From Telopea speciosissima (lineage: Eukaryota > Streptophyta > Magnoliopsida > Proteales > Proteaceae), in NCBI RefSeq assembly GCF_018873765.1, contig NC_057924.1, forward strand, positions 5,890,001-5,954,000: a stretch of 64,000 nucleotides of DNA, given 5' to 3'. The notes below the pieces were generated by a model that ran no database searches, was not told the origin of the DNA, and saw only the letters and a program-made list of their open reading frames with translations. The position numbers and the translations under genes are program-made. Positions 12,660 through 24,782 of this stretch are shown here, piece after piece (positions within the stretch are counted from its first letter, which is position 1; each line of letters opens with the position of its first letter).

Positions 12660-13716
12660 AAAAAAGCATCAAATTTGAAACAAAAAGAGGAGGAGCTTTA
12701 TTAGAAAGATACTCAAATCTCTGTATGGTATAAGAAGAAGAGTCACCATATTAGGTTTACCCCTTATTTTCTTCACTCAGCTTATTGGAAAACCAGATGC
12801 CTCTTTGAAGGACTAACCGGTCTTTTTCCAAAATCGATTTTTGTATGTATAATATTCAGATAACATAGCAATTCTAATTGGTTTTATTGATTCAAGACTG
12901 ACGATGTATCAGTTCAGAACCAAACCAGACCGTACGGTTTCACTTTTTTAAACCAAACCAATTAGTACATCAGTTGCCGAACCTGGTTTAAATGGTTCGT
13001 AATTCAAACCCTTAAAGTCCAGAGCAGGTTGCAATAGTCCCAAGTCATGAGATCAACTCTCCTACTTCACTGTGAAGGGGTTGAATGGGTTAAGAGGTGT
13101 ACGGCCATGCTTGCTTTAATACCAGATATTAAGAAACAAAAAAATTGGAGTGGACACTTTCCAATCCTTCAAACTTAATGAATGATATCTTTATGGTTGA
13201 AAGATTATAAAACTCACTATTCTTTGGTTTATTTGGCTTGTGGGCTAATCCCCACCTTGTGTGAGTTGCAGAAACTTGACCAAATGCATGATTGGAACCA
13301 AGGTTTCAAAAATAGGAATAAGATTGCAATTTAAATATGAAAGTTTCTTTCTACCTTTGCTTATGATTTTATTTAACTCCACACTTCATAAATGAAAAAC
13401 ATATTCAACTTTATGGTTGAAGTGAACTTGGTCATAAGACTCATAACATGACTCATGACAGGCAAATCTACAACAGGAAAATGAAGAGTTATTCTTCATA
13501 CCTTGAAGGCCCAAGGGAAAATTTCTGGCATGAATATCCCATAGAAAGGTAATTAGGGAGCTTTTCACCTCCAGTTCATCTTTATCTAGGTTGCCTACAC
13601 TGATAGATACTCTTAGAAAAAAGGTTCAGCAAAAACAGTATTCTTTCCCCATGGTCATGGTGAGACTTGAGCTTTTGTTGGTGAATCAGGCAACCTTATT
13701 ATATCAAACTAGCGAG

Positions 13717-16700
13717 CTAGAGAGCAGCAATGCATTCAATTTCAATCCTTGCATTCAGAGGCAATGCTGCAACCTGGTATGTTGAACGAGCAGGAGCAGG
13801 TGATGGGAAATCTGCAACATAAAATTACTCAGGCACTTGAATATGTAAGCTTCTGCATTCTTACTTTGTTATACCTAAGAAAGAGATATATTCAAGCTAT
13901 ACAACCTTTCATGAGCATGGATAATGGTGAGGGAGTAGAGATGTGTCAAAGGAAAATCAGCAGTTCTTCCAAAACTTATAAGCCAATGGTGCAGGAGTCT
14001 GTTCTTAACAGTTTAAAAGGAATCTTAATGCTGCTCACATACACCTTCAGATTACTGCCAAGCCAGTATTGGCCTTGCTGCATCATAGTCCTAGATGTAT
14101 TTTCTTTTTTCCCCTCACTCCAATTATAAAATAGTGTCATTTAACAGTTAGCATGTGAGGCTTTCATATTGCATCCCTATTTGCACAATTACACATCCCC
14201 TTGAGAAGCTCCTCACCCAATAAATAAGTAGATGTTCTCTATCAACAAATCTTGGACCTCACAATGCATATTAAAAATTGTGAAAAGTAAGGAATACAGT
14301 TTGGTGGCAACTATTAAGCAGGTTAATTGCAGGATCCAACATTAAACCTGCAAGGCCTTCCTCCCAAACTTCCATCCTGATGAAAGATTTTTTTTTTTTG
14401 TGTGTGTGTGTGTGTGGGCAGGAAGCTGGGTCCCGATGCAAGAAGGTCGACCATAGTCTGGGGGTGGGCAACTGGTCTAAAAAGGATCGGAAGAAGAGAC
14501 CTACTAGCTTTAAGGGGGGGGGGGGGTGGACTTACATTTACCATAGATCTCATTCACTTTCTTGAAATCATTCAAGTCTGCCAACCTGCAGCAGAATCAG
14601 TTTGAAGAAAACTGTCAGATTAAAGATTATCTATTCTATTTCAAAACAATTTTATCTTCTGAGATTTTTATGTATCATGATCATGAAGGAAAAAATGGAA
14701 ATTCATACATAATCGTTGTCTTAACAACTGAAGAATAACTAGCACCACTAGCTTTCAGTATTTCCCCCATATTCTTGAGAACCTGCAAAATTCCCAACCC
14801 ACAAAGCTGTAAGATAGCAACTGGCAAGGGAGCTCAGGGTTAGGGAAGACATGAAGATCAAGATGCATAGAAGGATAAACCTTATAACATGGAAATGGCT
14901 AACAATATAAATAACAAGGTAAGGGTTTTATATTACATAAGAGGTGGAGCATGGTAACTGAAGAAACTGGTGAGCTGAATGACAGAGAGAGAGAGAGATC
15001 AAGTATAAACTGTTCATGAGGATTATTTTTTGTAAGCTACCATACTTGAGAATATAAGTCAAACTCAACTCAGCCTTATCCCAACTAAATGGGGTCAGGC
15101 TACTTGAGATTATATAAAGATCAAACCCATTTTTTTTAGTTTTAATGATGAGGTAAGGTACACTATTTAAACACAACAGGCTTTGAATCTAATGAATGTC
15201 CAACAGTCTAAGATTCCCATGCCACGATTTACAAGGTATGTTTCAACCCATTGCTTCCTGTCATGTTCCAAGAAGGGTAAATTTTCTCTAACCCATGTGG
15301 ACCCCAGGATGGACACATAAGTTGATATTTGTTTGGGAGAATACAATATATTATGGGGATATGGCTGATGTGGAAGACACACGCATGGCTTAACTAGGGG
15401 GTTGCTGTCAGATGCAAGGTCTGGATTTTTTAAATCATCGCTACACGTGTATCTGGAAAAACTAATCACTGCAGGCTCCAAAGCCTGAAACTTGATGGCC
15501 ACATTTCCACCTTGTTACATGGATGGATATGTATGAAAACTTAGGGCAGAAATTGCTAATAGCATCAAAATCTTGCTTGAATGACTTCAAATATGGAAGA
15601 TCCTATACAACGAAGGATTCATCTCAAGGCATTTCGCATGGATCTGCAAAAGAGGACGATTGAAGAAATCTATCACAGTTTCTAGGTTCACAAAAGGGCG
15701 TACCCAGTGCATGAAGCTCCCACCACTGCCGGGTCTGGGGAGGGTCATAATGTATGCAGCCTTACCTCTGCTTTCACAGAGAGGCTGTTTCCAGACTCAA
15801 ACCCATGACCACTTGGTCACAATGGAGGAACCTTTTACCGTTGCACCAAGGCCCGCTCACAGTTTCTTGGTTCACAATTGAAGAAATTCATCATCACAAA
15901 ACCATGCACAAAGTAGAAAGCTCTTTGAAGTTTGATCACTTTATTTTTAGGTGGCTACACATTTTGGCTTCCTCAGGTGTCCTTTTACTTAGGGGACCAG
16001 AAACCCAGCCCCATGTGGCAGACCATATATAAAATGAATTTACAACTTATCAATCAAGGGAATCTTTTTTTGGTAAAGGTTTATGTGAGCAGTTGAACAT
16101 GATTTTACCAACTATAAATGCAAGCTAGAAACCACATCTAGTTACCTGCTCTGTTTGCTCCTCCACACCATCAGCGATGAATTTCCCAGTCTGCAATTTG
16201 AGTTCCAAAAAGAATTCATTAGCACAATTGCAGACACAAAAATACAAAAACAATAAGAAAATATAAAACTATAATGCAATTAAGCAATGACAGAGACTAA
16301 GCGTGACTGAAACCTCTGGAACAAGACCCAGAACACCAGACACGAAGACCATATTATTTGCTTTGATGGCCTGAGAATATGGTCCCAACGCTGCAGGTGC
16401 CTTTTCAGTTTGAACTGCCTCCTTTAAACCTACAGCTAATGAAATCAACACAAACATGGTTTATCAGGCGTCGCATAAATTGCCACACAGTTATCAAGGT
16501 ATCAACCTGATGTAGCATCATTAGCAGCACAGTAGTTAGAAAGAAGAGATCAAACCAAAGCTGTTAGAAAGTTGTGGCTGTCATAGGCATAGCAGAGAAT
16601 TCCGAGAACAGGTTCTCTTACAGTTCAGGTTATTACAGTTCAAGACCGACCTGTATGGATTTGTATGAGCATATCCTTGAAGTTTGAGTCCAATCCGTGG

Positions 16701-19700
16701 CCTATAATCCAGATTCCAGCTTTCACAAGCTCATTGATGCAGATACACTACCTTGGACCGACCCAAACCCATATGGGTATCCAAACAAAGATGAACTGGG
16801 TCCACATTGAATTTTTTGGAATCTAGTAGGATTTTAGGAAGTTTATTTACTTAAGAAAATATTATGTAATCTTTTATTTTGGGTAGAACACATAGGACGG
16901 TAACTTGATAGTTTCCTAGTTGGATATGTTTCTAATTCTGTTTTAGACTACATATAGGGTTTCTTTTCCTATTTATATACATGCTGGCACCGATCAAAGA
17001 ATCAGAGATTGAATAGAATGGGATAGTTGATTGTGGTTGAGCAGCCTGCGGGCTGTGTGCAAGCTCCCCCCCCCCCCTCCCTCTTCTTGTGTGATTTCCA
17101 CTCTACACCCCTGCAACTCTGAGATCTCTCAGAATCTTTCCCTTACTTAACCAGCCCTCCACCAACTTGATATTAGAGCTGAAGGATCTGTCATTCTTCC
17201 CCATCAATTTCTCTTCCCTTTTTCTCTGTTCGACATTACAACCCATCCAATCCCAGCGCTATCACCATCCCACCATCCCTTCGTTTTCCATCATAAACCC
17301 TCCCTTTGATTCCTGCAGGCAAACTTCTAGGTAACCGCCCCCCCCCCCCCCCCCAAAAAAAAAGGGTGCAAATGGAAGAGAAAGAGCAAGAATCAGAGAA
17401 CCGGGAAAAAAAAAGAAGGAATTCTTACCTGGGTCGAAGCTCCCTCCACCTCTCCTGTCGAAGTCGCAGTTTCCTGATCCTTTAAGTCGCAACATCTCCT
17501 TGTCCAAGTCGAGTTGATAGTTTCGTGTCCAAGTCGAAGTCTTCTTCATTGCTGATTCTTTCTCCAAAGGTTTGAGACGACTTAAACCTCCCCCGTCCTC
17601 CCCATTCTTCTCAAATTATCCCTCTTTAGTCTTTTTATTTCCTATATTACCCAACCTTTAGTACTTTAGATCCCGTATTGCCCCCCCTAAGCCCTTTTTA
17701 TTTAAGAATTGCCTCTTTAAACCCCACTTTCTCAGCTGGATTCTTCCCTTTAATTTAATTTTTTTTCCTCCCATATCGTCCGCTGGTAGTTTGTCATAAA
17801 TTGCCACACAGTTATTGAGGTATCAACCTGATGTAGCATCATTAGCAGCACAGTAGTTAGAAAGAAGAGATCAAACCAAAGCTGTTAGAAGGTTGTGGCA
17901 GTCATAGGCATAGCAGGGAATTCCGAAAACTGGTTCTCTTACAGTTCAGGTTATTCTAGTTCAAGACCGACCTGTATAGATTTGAAAGGGCATATCCTTG
18001 AAGTTTGAGTCCAATCTGTGGCCTATATCCAGATTCCAGCTTCCACAAGCTCATTGATGCAAGTACACTACCTTGGACCGACCCAAACCCATATGGGTAT
18101 CCAGACGAAGATGAACTGGGTTCAGATTGAATTTTTGGAATCTAGTAGGATTTTAGGAAGTTTATTTACTTGGGAAAATATAATGTGATCTTTTATTTTG
18201 GGTAGGACACATAGGACAGTAACTCGGTAGTTTCCTAGTTGGATATGTTTCTAATTCTGTTTTAGACTACGTATAGGGTTTTCTTTTCCTATTTATATGT
18301 ATGCGGCACCAATCAAGGAATTAGAGATTGAATAGAATGGAATAGTTGATTGTGGTTGAGCAGCCTGCGGGCTGTGTGCGAGCTTTCCCCCCCCCCCTTC
18401 TTGTGCGATTTCTTCTCTACCTCCCTGCAACTCTGAGATCTCTCAGAATCTTCCTCTTCCTTAACCGACCCTCCACCAACTTGGTATCAGAGCTGATAGA
18501 TCCGTCATTCTTCCCCATCATTTCTCTTCCCTTTTTCTCTGTTTGACATTACAACCCATCCAATCCCAGCGCTATCACCATCCCACCATCCCTTTATTTC
18601 CCATCATAAACCCTCCCTTTGATTCCCGCATTCAACCTTCTAGGTAAACCCCCCCCCCCCCAAAAAAAAGGGTGCAAAAAGAAGAGAAAGAGCGAGAATC
18701 AGAGAACCGGAAAATTAAAGGAACTCTTCCCTCAGTCGAAGCTCCCTCCACCTCTTCCGTCGAAGCCGCAGTTCCCTGATCCTTTAAGTCGCAACATCTC
18801 CTTTTCCAAGTCGAGTTGATGGTTTCGTGTCCAAGTCGAAGTCTTCTTCATTGCTGGTTCTTTCTCCAAAGGTTAAAGACGACTTAAACCTCCTCTGTCT
18901 TCCCCATTCTTCTCGATTTATCCCTCTTTAGTCTTTGTATTTCCTATATTACCCCAACCTTTAGTACTTTAGATCCCGTACTGCCCCCCTGAGTCCTTTT
19001 TATTTAAGAATTGCCTCTTTAAACCCCACTTTCTCAGCTGGATTCTACCCTTTAATTTAATTTTTTTCCTCCCATATCGTCCGCTGGTACTTTGTCTTAA
19101 AACTGCCATACAGTTGTGCTTCACTTTATTTACAATTCTGCCACTGGTATCATAAGTCCAATAACTCCTTGATTTGAGTCTCCTTCTTAGTTGTTTGGGT
19201 CCATACCGATGGATTCTTCTGTGTTCAAGTTTTGAGTTCGCTTGCCCAATGGAAAGCTTGCTATGTTGTTTATCGATGAAGGACAAAGCAACAATTTTGT
19301 CTCGCGATCTGTGCTAGAGATGTTATCAAAGAACGACCAGATCATTATTCACTCTGAGGATTATGTATTTGTCAAATTATCCGTTTCTTATTATTGTGCC
19401 AGTGCATATTGTGAAGTGTTTGATTCTCCTTGGCGCATTATTAAATTGGGTCGAGAATGGTTGGAAGAACGAAAAGGCATCATGGATGGTGACGGAAACT
19501 TGTGCACCCCACATCCTTTTCAAATGCGTCAGACATTCATCCTTCATGGGTTAGTTGATGATGTTTGTTCCAAGTCCAAAGAGGCAGCACCATTGATACA
19601 GCCTCAACCAGAACAACAAATAGTGGCAACGGAAGACGAGAAGATTGTGGATAAGGTAACAACAGACTCCAGTGCAATGAAAGTTATTACACATCATGAA

Positions 19701-21717
19701 CATGATTTCCCAGCCATGGACGCACCCCCAAAGCTTCATATTTTGGATTTTCTTCAAGTTGCAGACATGGAACCTATAGCCCCCGCTCGTGAGTTTTTAT
19801 TTCTACCGTTCTACAGAACTCATGGGCGAGTTATTCTCAACACCCAGGGAATTGATGTAGGTACACTACCTTGGACCGACCCAAACCCAAATGGGTATCC
19901 AGATGGAGAGGAACCGGGTCCAGATTGAGTTTTTGGAATCTAGTAGGATTTTAGGAAGTTTAAATACTTGGGAAAATATTATGTAATCTTTTATTTTGGG
20001 TAGGACATATAGGACGGTAACTTGGTAGTTTCTTAGTTGGATATGTTTCTATTTCTGTTTTAGACTACGTCTAGGGTTTTCTTTTCCTATTTATATGCAT
20101 GCTGGCACCTATCAAAGAATCAGAGATTGAATAGAATGGAATAGTTGATTATGGTTTGAATAGACAGCAGGCTGTGTGCGAGCTTTCTCCCCCCTTCCCC
20201 CTTCTTGTGCAATTTCTTCTCTACCTCCCTGCAATTCTGAGACCTCTCAGAATCTTCCCCTTCCTTAACCGGCCCTTTACCACTCATAAACTAGTCCCAC
20301 CATCAATAGATTTCAATCTTCTGTTTTCCTAGTCAATTCAGAACTGTTTTATCAGTTGTTTAGTGTGTCCAGTTTGGTCCTTTTTAATTGAGTTCTAGAT
20401 GGAATTGGATAGTTTCAGTTATACATGGAGTGCCAAAGCAAGGCATGCAAGCATCTGTTAATGCAAATTTCTTTTCAGCTTTGCTAGTTTTCTCCTCCTG
20501 GTTTTCACTTCAGAAAACCTTGGTCCAGTTTGAAGTATTACAACCAAAAGGAAGTTAAAAAAAAAATACACCATGGATTGGGACAGAGATAATGAAGGAC
20601 CACAGGCCCACAATTGACAAAGAGCCATGGTAGTAGTGTGACAATGATCCACTTCACGCAGCTAATAAGGTACCGATGCATTTACATAATGGATGAAACA
20701 TTCAATATTTTAATTTTAAATCATCCTGTCCTGATGATTGCAAATAATCAGAAAAATAATGCAGTGCATTCAGTGTTTTAACTTCTACAAGCAACACTCT
20801 CTGATGCAATTTGTGAAACCATTTAAAAAGGATGTCTCGGCCTACTCACCCCAATAGTCTGCAACCCAATTCTCTCCAAACTCCATTTCGAACTTCAACA
20901 TTAGCACACTCACCAATCAGCATCCCATTTTCTGGACTAACTAATTTATAATCTATCTGAATAAAACCCAATTAATAATTTCAACCCAATTGAAAATTGA
21001 CCTCACCGAGTACGGCCCTCAAAGAAACCTAATTCAACCAACCTTCTTTACAGAAAATTGAAGTATACAGGAAATACAGAACCGACGCAGTTCAGCAAAA
21101 ATCCACCCTCCCCCCAACCTTCTCACACCGAAGGACTTAAATCAAGCGTAAAATTCAGTCCTTTACTTGTCTTCTGAGCTAGACTTAGAGAACTAGAGTT
21201 TCAGACAGATTGAGAGACCTAGTCTCAGTTCGCTCACGGCAAAAGTATCAAAAAGAACATCAATTTAAGTAGTCAGAGTTCTAATTTCCAGTAAACAATA
21301 CAATCGTAGTTTCTCTACCACCGGGCCCCAATTCTTCCAGCCAGAATTTTTCTGTGGCTTCCAGCACAGCACACAAAACAAACCCCATCCCAGAATTCCC
21401 AATTAAGATGAATAATAAATCAACCAACACCTATCATCTGGAATTCACAAAATAAAACCCAGCAAATAATTGGAGAATTGATGAGAAATGAATAAACAAA
21501 GATCGAAGGCAGTGACGACAAACTCACTGGCTTCAGTAGATACGCTCATTGAAGCAAAGGGCTGTTGGGATAGCGAGGAAGATGAAGAGCGCCACAAGCT
21601 GGAGCCGGCAAGAGAAGCGCAGCCCAAGCCAATTGCGAGGGGAGCACGAGTTCGCAGTGCGCGCAGATCGACCACCGCAGCCGGCACAGAGAAAAATCTT
21701 GCGACACTCCACGCCAT
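13717..21717 (-). CDS. RIDA: RidA family 2-iminobutanoate/2-iminopropanoate deaminase, plastid-targeted
   Basis: The protein is an enamine/imine hydrolase that clears reactive imines made by threonine dehydratase, so protecting branched-chain amino-acid synthesis in the plastid. Minus-strand exons are 21717-21528, 16429-16314, 16190-16146, 14782-14709, 14585-14536 and 13811-13717. All have GT-AG borders and matching phases, and total 570 nt (189 codons plus stop). Residues 1-63 are Ser/Ala/Arg-rich, typical of a transit peptide. The YjgF/RidA domain follows, with APAALGPYSQAIKAN, FVSGVLG, and PARSTYQVAALP holding the substrate-binding Arg (about 167). It ends IEIECIAAL. Length fits the family. 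Intron 1 is 5.1 kb and swollen by a retroelement. Nothing suggests it is broken. Confidence 0.92.
14394..14417. repeat. Poly-T plus (GT)n microsatellite
   Basis: A T run followed by about eight GT units, in RidA intron 5. Confidence 0.85.
15055..15132 (-). mobile_element. RTE LINE 3' tail fragment
   Basis: The minus strand reads CCCCATTTAGTTGGGATAAG followed by GCTGAGTTGAG, the RTE 3' end signature. The fragment is only about 75 bp. It lies in RidA intron 3. Confidence 0.6.
15694..15856 (-). mobile_element. Au-type tRNA-derived SINE with long target duplication
   Basis: On the minus strand it begins GGGCCTTGGTGCAACGG, with a pol III A-box-like TGGTGCAACGG and a B-box-like GGTTTGAGTC. It continues with AACAGCCTCT and GGTAAGGCTGC, the hallmarks of angiosperm Au SINEs. 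It is flanked by 21-bp direct repeats at 15673-15693 and 15857-15877 with one mismatch, so insertion is fairly recent. It sits in RidA intron 3. Confidence 0.85.
16808..17164 (+). mobile_element. Retroelement LTR, copy 1
   Basis: 357 bp, starting near TGAATTTTTTGGAATCTAG and ending CCACCA. TATA-like CTATTTATATAC lies at about 16970. A degenerate primer site TTGATATTAGAGCTGA follows. Same length as copy 3. Confidence 0.65.
18128..18478 (+). mobile_element. Retroelement LTR, copy 2, with primer-binding site
   Basis: About 351 bp and homologous to copies 1 and 3. It is followed three bases later by TGGTATCAGAGC (18482-18493), the complement of initiator tRNA-Met used by many plant LTR elements. 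Confidence 0.7.
19242..19928 (+). pseudogene. Retroelement ORF remnant (228 codons, protease-like region)
   Basis: Near the N-terminus LFIDEGQSNNFVSRS resembles the aspartic-protease DSGA-x-NFIS site of Ty3/Gypsy-type polyproteins, but the catalytic DSG is replaced by DEG. Later, KLGREWLEERKGIMDGDGN matches the usual LGRxW...DGxxN segment after the protease. The C-terminus TLPWTDPNPNGYPDGEEPGPD is repeated, truncated, at about 16750 and 18060. The stop codon overlaps the start of LTR copy 3. No RT is present, so this is a non-autonomous or deleted element, not a host gene. The protease link is by eye and moderate. Confidence 0.5.
19926..20282 (+). mobile_element. Retroelement LTR, copy 3 (3' LTR)
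   Basis: 357 bp, homologous to copies 1 and 2, with TATA-like CTATTTATATGC. It ends TTACCA, where similarity to the other copies stops, marking the right edge of the element. Confidence 0.7.
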
Positions 21718-21830
21718 TCTCTCCCTTCGCCTATTAGTATTGTTTCGTTTACTCTCAGTGCCGAGGATGGGGAAAAGAGAGAGAGGGACAAGTCAAGATC
21801 ACCTCACCAAAGTCCAAGAGATCCAGCGAG

Positions 21831-22253
21831 TCCGGATCCTCTCCTAGAGTAGGTGAGCAATTACTCTCTTGGTACCATAATAAGCCGACGCGTGGCCGAT
21901 ATAAGATGGGATACCGATTCTTCCTTCTTTATTCTTTTGTTCTCTCTTCCACTTTCTCTTTCTTCCATTACAATTTTTTCTTTATTTAATTAATCTGAAG
22001 ACATCTTCTAAAAATTTGATTAAATAAACTAAAGAAGGCAAATGGATCCCATTGGAAGAATAAAAAATTGATTAAATAAAATACAAATTGTAATAAAAGA
22101 AAGAGAGAGTGGAAGATAGAACAAAAGAATAAGGAAGAGTCGGTATCCCATCTTATCTCTGCCATGCGTCGGCTTATTATGGTACTAGGAGAGTAACTCA
22201 CCTGGTCCAAGAGAGGATCCGAACTCTCTCTTAAGTCTAGGAGAGGGTCCGGA
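21831..22253. mobile_element. Foldback element with about 150-bp arms, immediately upstream of RidA
   Basis: The left arm from TCCGGATCCTCTCCTAG (21831) is the inverted copy of the right arm ending at CTAGGAGAGGGTCCGGA (22253). The shared interior includes ACCATAATAAGCCGACGC and a long CT-rich tract. The loop is AT-rich, about 100 bp. It lies about 115 bp upstream of the RidA ATG, so it occupies the likely core promoter or 5'-UTR. No clear target duplication. Confidence 0.75.
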
Positions 22254-22559
22254 TTCGGAGAGACCTCTCCAAAGCATTATTGGAAACTCAACTCGTTTTC
22301 AGGAAATCTGGTGACTCGGTCTGATCAAATTTAATTAAAGTGAATCATTTTTTTTTAATAAAATATAAAAATATTATATTTTTATTAATTAATACTATTA
22401 AGTTTTAATATCTAATGAAAAAATGAATAAGCCTCAAGTAGAACCATCAAAATTTAATTCTGTATGAGAAAGCAGCACTCATCTATGGCATGATATTAAC
22501 TTATTCACATTTTTTTAATATGGCATGTTAATAATAAATGACGTTCATCATTCATATAG

Positions 22560-22770
22560 TCCTTTTTGTTTGGTAAACGAGAATTTTATTGATTAGCAGG
22601 GTGTGTACAATCAATGACCTCATTTCTACATAAATCATGAAGCCATGGAATGAAAACTGGCCAATCTGTCTCACACACAAGAGGTAATGCCTTTCTCGCC
22701 AAGATATCCACAACAATATTTAGATCCTTTGAAATACATGAAAAACAAATAGAGGAAAAAACTGCAGAGA
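22560..22770 (-). mobile_element. 5'-truncated LINE end (RNase H C-terminus)
   Basis: The minus strand encodes DILARKALPLVCETDWPVF then a stop near 22580. This is the same type of RNase H end as in the LINE at 800-2790. Short fragment only. Confidence 0.6.
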
Positions 22771-22820
22771 GTCTTCATCACTCATATATTCACTTCAATG
22801 AATGACGTTAACCACTCAGA

Positions 22821-23075
22821 CTTGTTTAACACATGAAACATATGTTTAACATATGAGAGAGAATTGAAAAAGCTTTTCTTGGGAAGGCAAATAAATAATC
22901 ATCAACTTGTTGAACACATGAAACATATGTTTAACATATGAGAGAGAATTGAAAAAGCTTTTCTTGGGAAGGCAAATAAATAATCATCAACTTGTTGAAC
23001 ACATGAAACATATGTTTAACATATGAGAGAGAATTGAAAAAGCTTTTCTTGGGAAGGCAAATAAATAATCATCAA
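22821..23075. repeat. 85-bp tandem repeat, three copies
   Basis: Units start at 22821, 22906 and 22991, with an exact period of 85. Units 2 and 3 appear identical and unit 1 differs only near its start. Each holds ACATGAAACATATG and AAGCTTTTCTTGGGAAGGC. Confidence 0.9.
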
Positions 23076-23163
23076 CTATATATAGGGAATTAGGGAGAGT
23101 GAGAGATAGTTGAATGTAAAAAGAATAAATTAGATTATTGGAAGCTTTTGTGAGTTTTTTTTC

Positions 23164-24782
23164 GGTAAAGTACACATACCCCCTATAATGCACCAATATT
23201 CCTCGTACTCTTAAGCGGCTCAATATTCCATGTATCACTCTTCAATATTCCACGTATCATCCCTGTTTTACACCCCAAATGCCAGATAGGTCCAATCCGT
23301 TAAATACCACCATTAGATGCCAAAATTTTGACCATTTTACCTTTTGCTCAATTTTCTTAAATCTGAAAAGACTTAATTACCCTTACTTATTTGTTGCCCT
23401 AAACTAATTGAAAATGACCATTTTATCTTTTGTTTTATTTTTATAAATGAAAAAACCTAATTGCCGTCATTTATGTATTACCCTAACCTAATTTGAAAAG
23501 ACTATTTTACCCCTAAATACTTGTTCCTAAAAACCCCAAAATGCCCTCATCTTCCCAAAATCATCATCTTCTTTTACATCCCCACCACCGCTACCACCAC
23601 CGCCACCGCCACCGCCACCACCACCACTGCCACCCAACTCGACAATCGACAATCAATAATTGCCGCTGCCGCCGTGAACTGAAGGGAACCCTTTTTTGAA
23701 TAAAATCTGAAACCCTGCAAGCCTGCTTCTCCTCGATCCGACACTTGCAACAACCGATCACTGAGACGAAGAACACCTTTGCTGAGAAGATAAATTATTA
23801 CAGACATATTAATACTTAAAATAAAAAAGGGGTGAAGAATATGAGAGAAGGGAGAAGATGGGACGATGGAGTTCTGGTTATGGGATTGGGGTAATCAAAG
23901 AGAAAATAAAAAAGGTTTCCGGTGTTGGATTTGGGTTTGGTTGAGTGGAAAGAGAAAAGAGATGGGTGGGGTTTGATATGGAATAAAAACTAGAAAATAG
24001 GAATTGAAGATAAATAAGTGGGTTCGCTGGAGATTAGAAGAGGGATTTCATCTCTCAGAGATGGGTTTTTAGATGGAGAAGGGAGAATAGGGTATTGGAG
24101 ATTGGGGTTTAAAGATGGGAAAACAAAAAACAAATGGATTTGGTAGGTCTCAGAAATGCGATGGAGATGGTAAGAAAAGAAATCAAAATAAAAGGAGGAG
24201 TGGAGAAGAAGAAGACGATGTCGGACGAGAGTCTTCTACCCCGGCTCAGGGAAGCTTCGAGTTTTCTCGTCTCAGTGCTCCTTTTTTCTTTTACTGCCTC
24301 ACTCTGTTTCTCTCATTTGTCTTAGAACCCAAAGCCAATGGTGGGTGGCGGTGGTGGTGGGTATGTAAAAGAAGATGATGATTTGGGGAAGATGAGGGCA
24401 TTTTGGGGTTTTTAGGAACAAGTATTTAGGGGTAAAATAGTATTTTCAAATTAGGTTAGGATAATTCATAAATGAGGGCAATTAGGTCTTTTCATTTATA
24501 AAAAAATAAAATAAAAGGTAAAATGGTCATTTTCAATTAGTTAGGGCAACAAATAAGTGAGGGTAATTAAGTTTTTTCAGATTTAAGAAAATGGAGCAAA
24601 GGGTAAAATAGTCAAAATTTTGGCATCTAACGGTAGTATTTAACGGATTGGACCTATCTGGCATTTGGGGTGTAAAGCAGAGGTGGTACATGAAATATTG
24701 AAGGGTGGTATGTGAAATATTGAGCTACTTAGGGGGCTACGAGAAATATTGGGTGCATTATAGGGGGTACGTGTATTTTACC
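23164..24782. mobile_element. Long-inverted-repeat (Mutator-like/foldback) element, copy 1
   Basis: The left end GGTAAAGTACACATACCCCC and the reverse complement of the right end GGTAAAATACACGTACCCCC begin inverted arms of about 450 bp (23164-23640 and 24330-24782). The arms stay similar down to a CCACCG-rich stretch facing a GGTGGTGG stretch. The interior is GA-rich with no transposase. A target duplication is obscured by flanking T runs. Related to the elements at 49639 and 52006. Confidence 0.75.
23579..23633. repeat. (CCACCG)n-type low-complexity tract
   Basis: Imperfect trinucleotide repeats at the inner end of the left arm. The mirrored GGTGG tract is at about 24340-24362. Confidence 0.7.

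Larger units (their letters stand above)
11716..13017. mobile_element. Old inverted-repeat element of the AAGGGTGTTAATTA type, with nested insertion
   Basis: The left end AATTAAGGGTGTTAATTA and the reverse complement of the right end, CTTTAAGGGTTTGAATTACG, are similar. Both subterminal regions carry GGTTC/GGTTT motifs common in plant non-autonomous DNA elements. An RTE tail is nested at 11824-11990. A short open frame of unknown origin lies inside. No clear target duplication was found. Low certainty on boundaries. Confidence 0.4.
16474..19095 (+). repeat. Tandem duplication of a 1.3-kb segment in RidA intron 1
   Basis: Unit 1 (16474-17794) and unit 2 (17795-19095) align over nearly their whole length. 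Each holds, in order, a 270-bp leader segment, the end of a retroelement ORF (TLPWTDPNPYGYP), an LTR, a primer-binding region, and a leader with a C-run/A-run. Unit 1 ends GGTAGTTTGT then CATAAATTGCCACACAG. Unit 2 ends GGTACTTTGT then CTTAAAACTGCCATACAG. The junction therefore shows short homology. Confidence 0.8.

Noticed and set aside
21488..21847. 119-codon plus-strand frame over RidA exon 1
   Set aside because: Antisense shadow of the RidA transit-peptide exon.
23574..24378. Frames rich in Trp/Val/Ala and in Lys/Glu
   Set aside because: They come from CCACCG and GA-rich tracts inside the long-inverted-repeat element.
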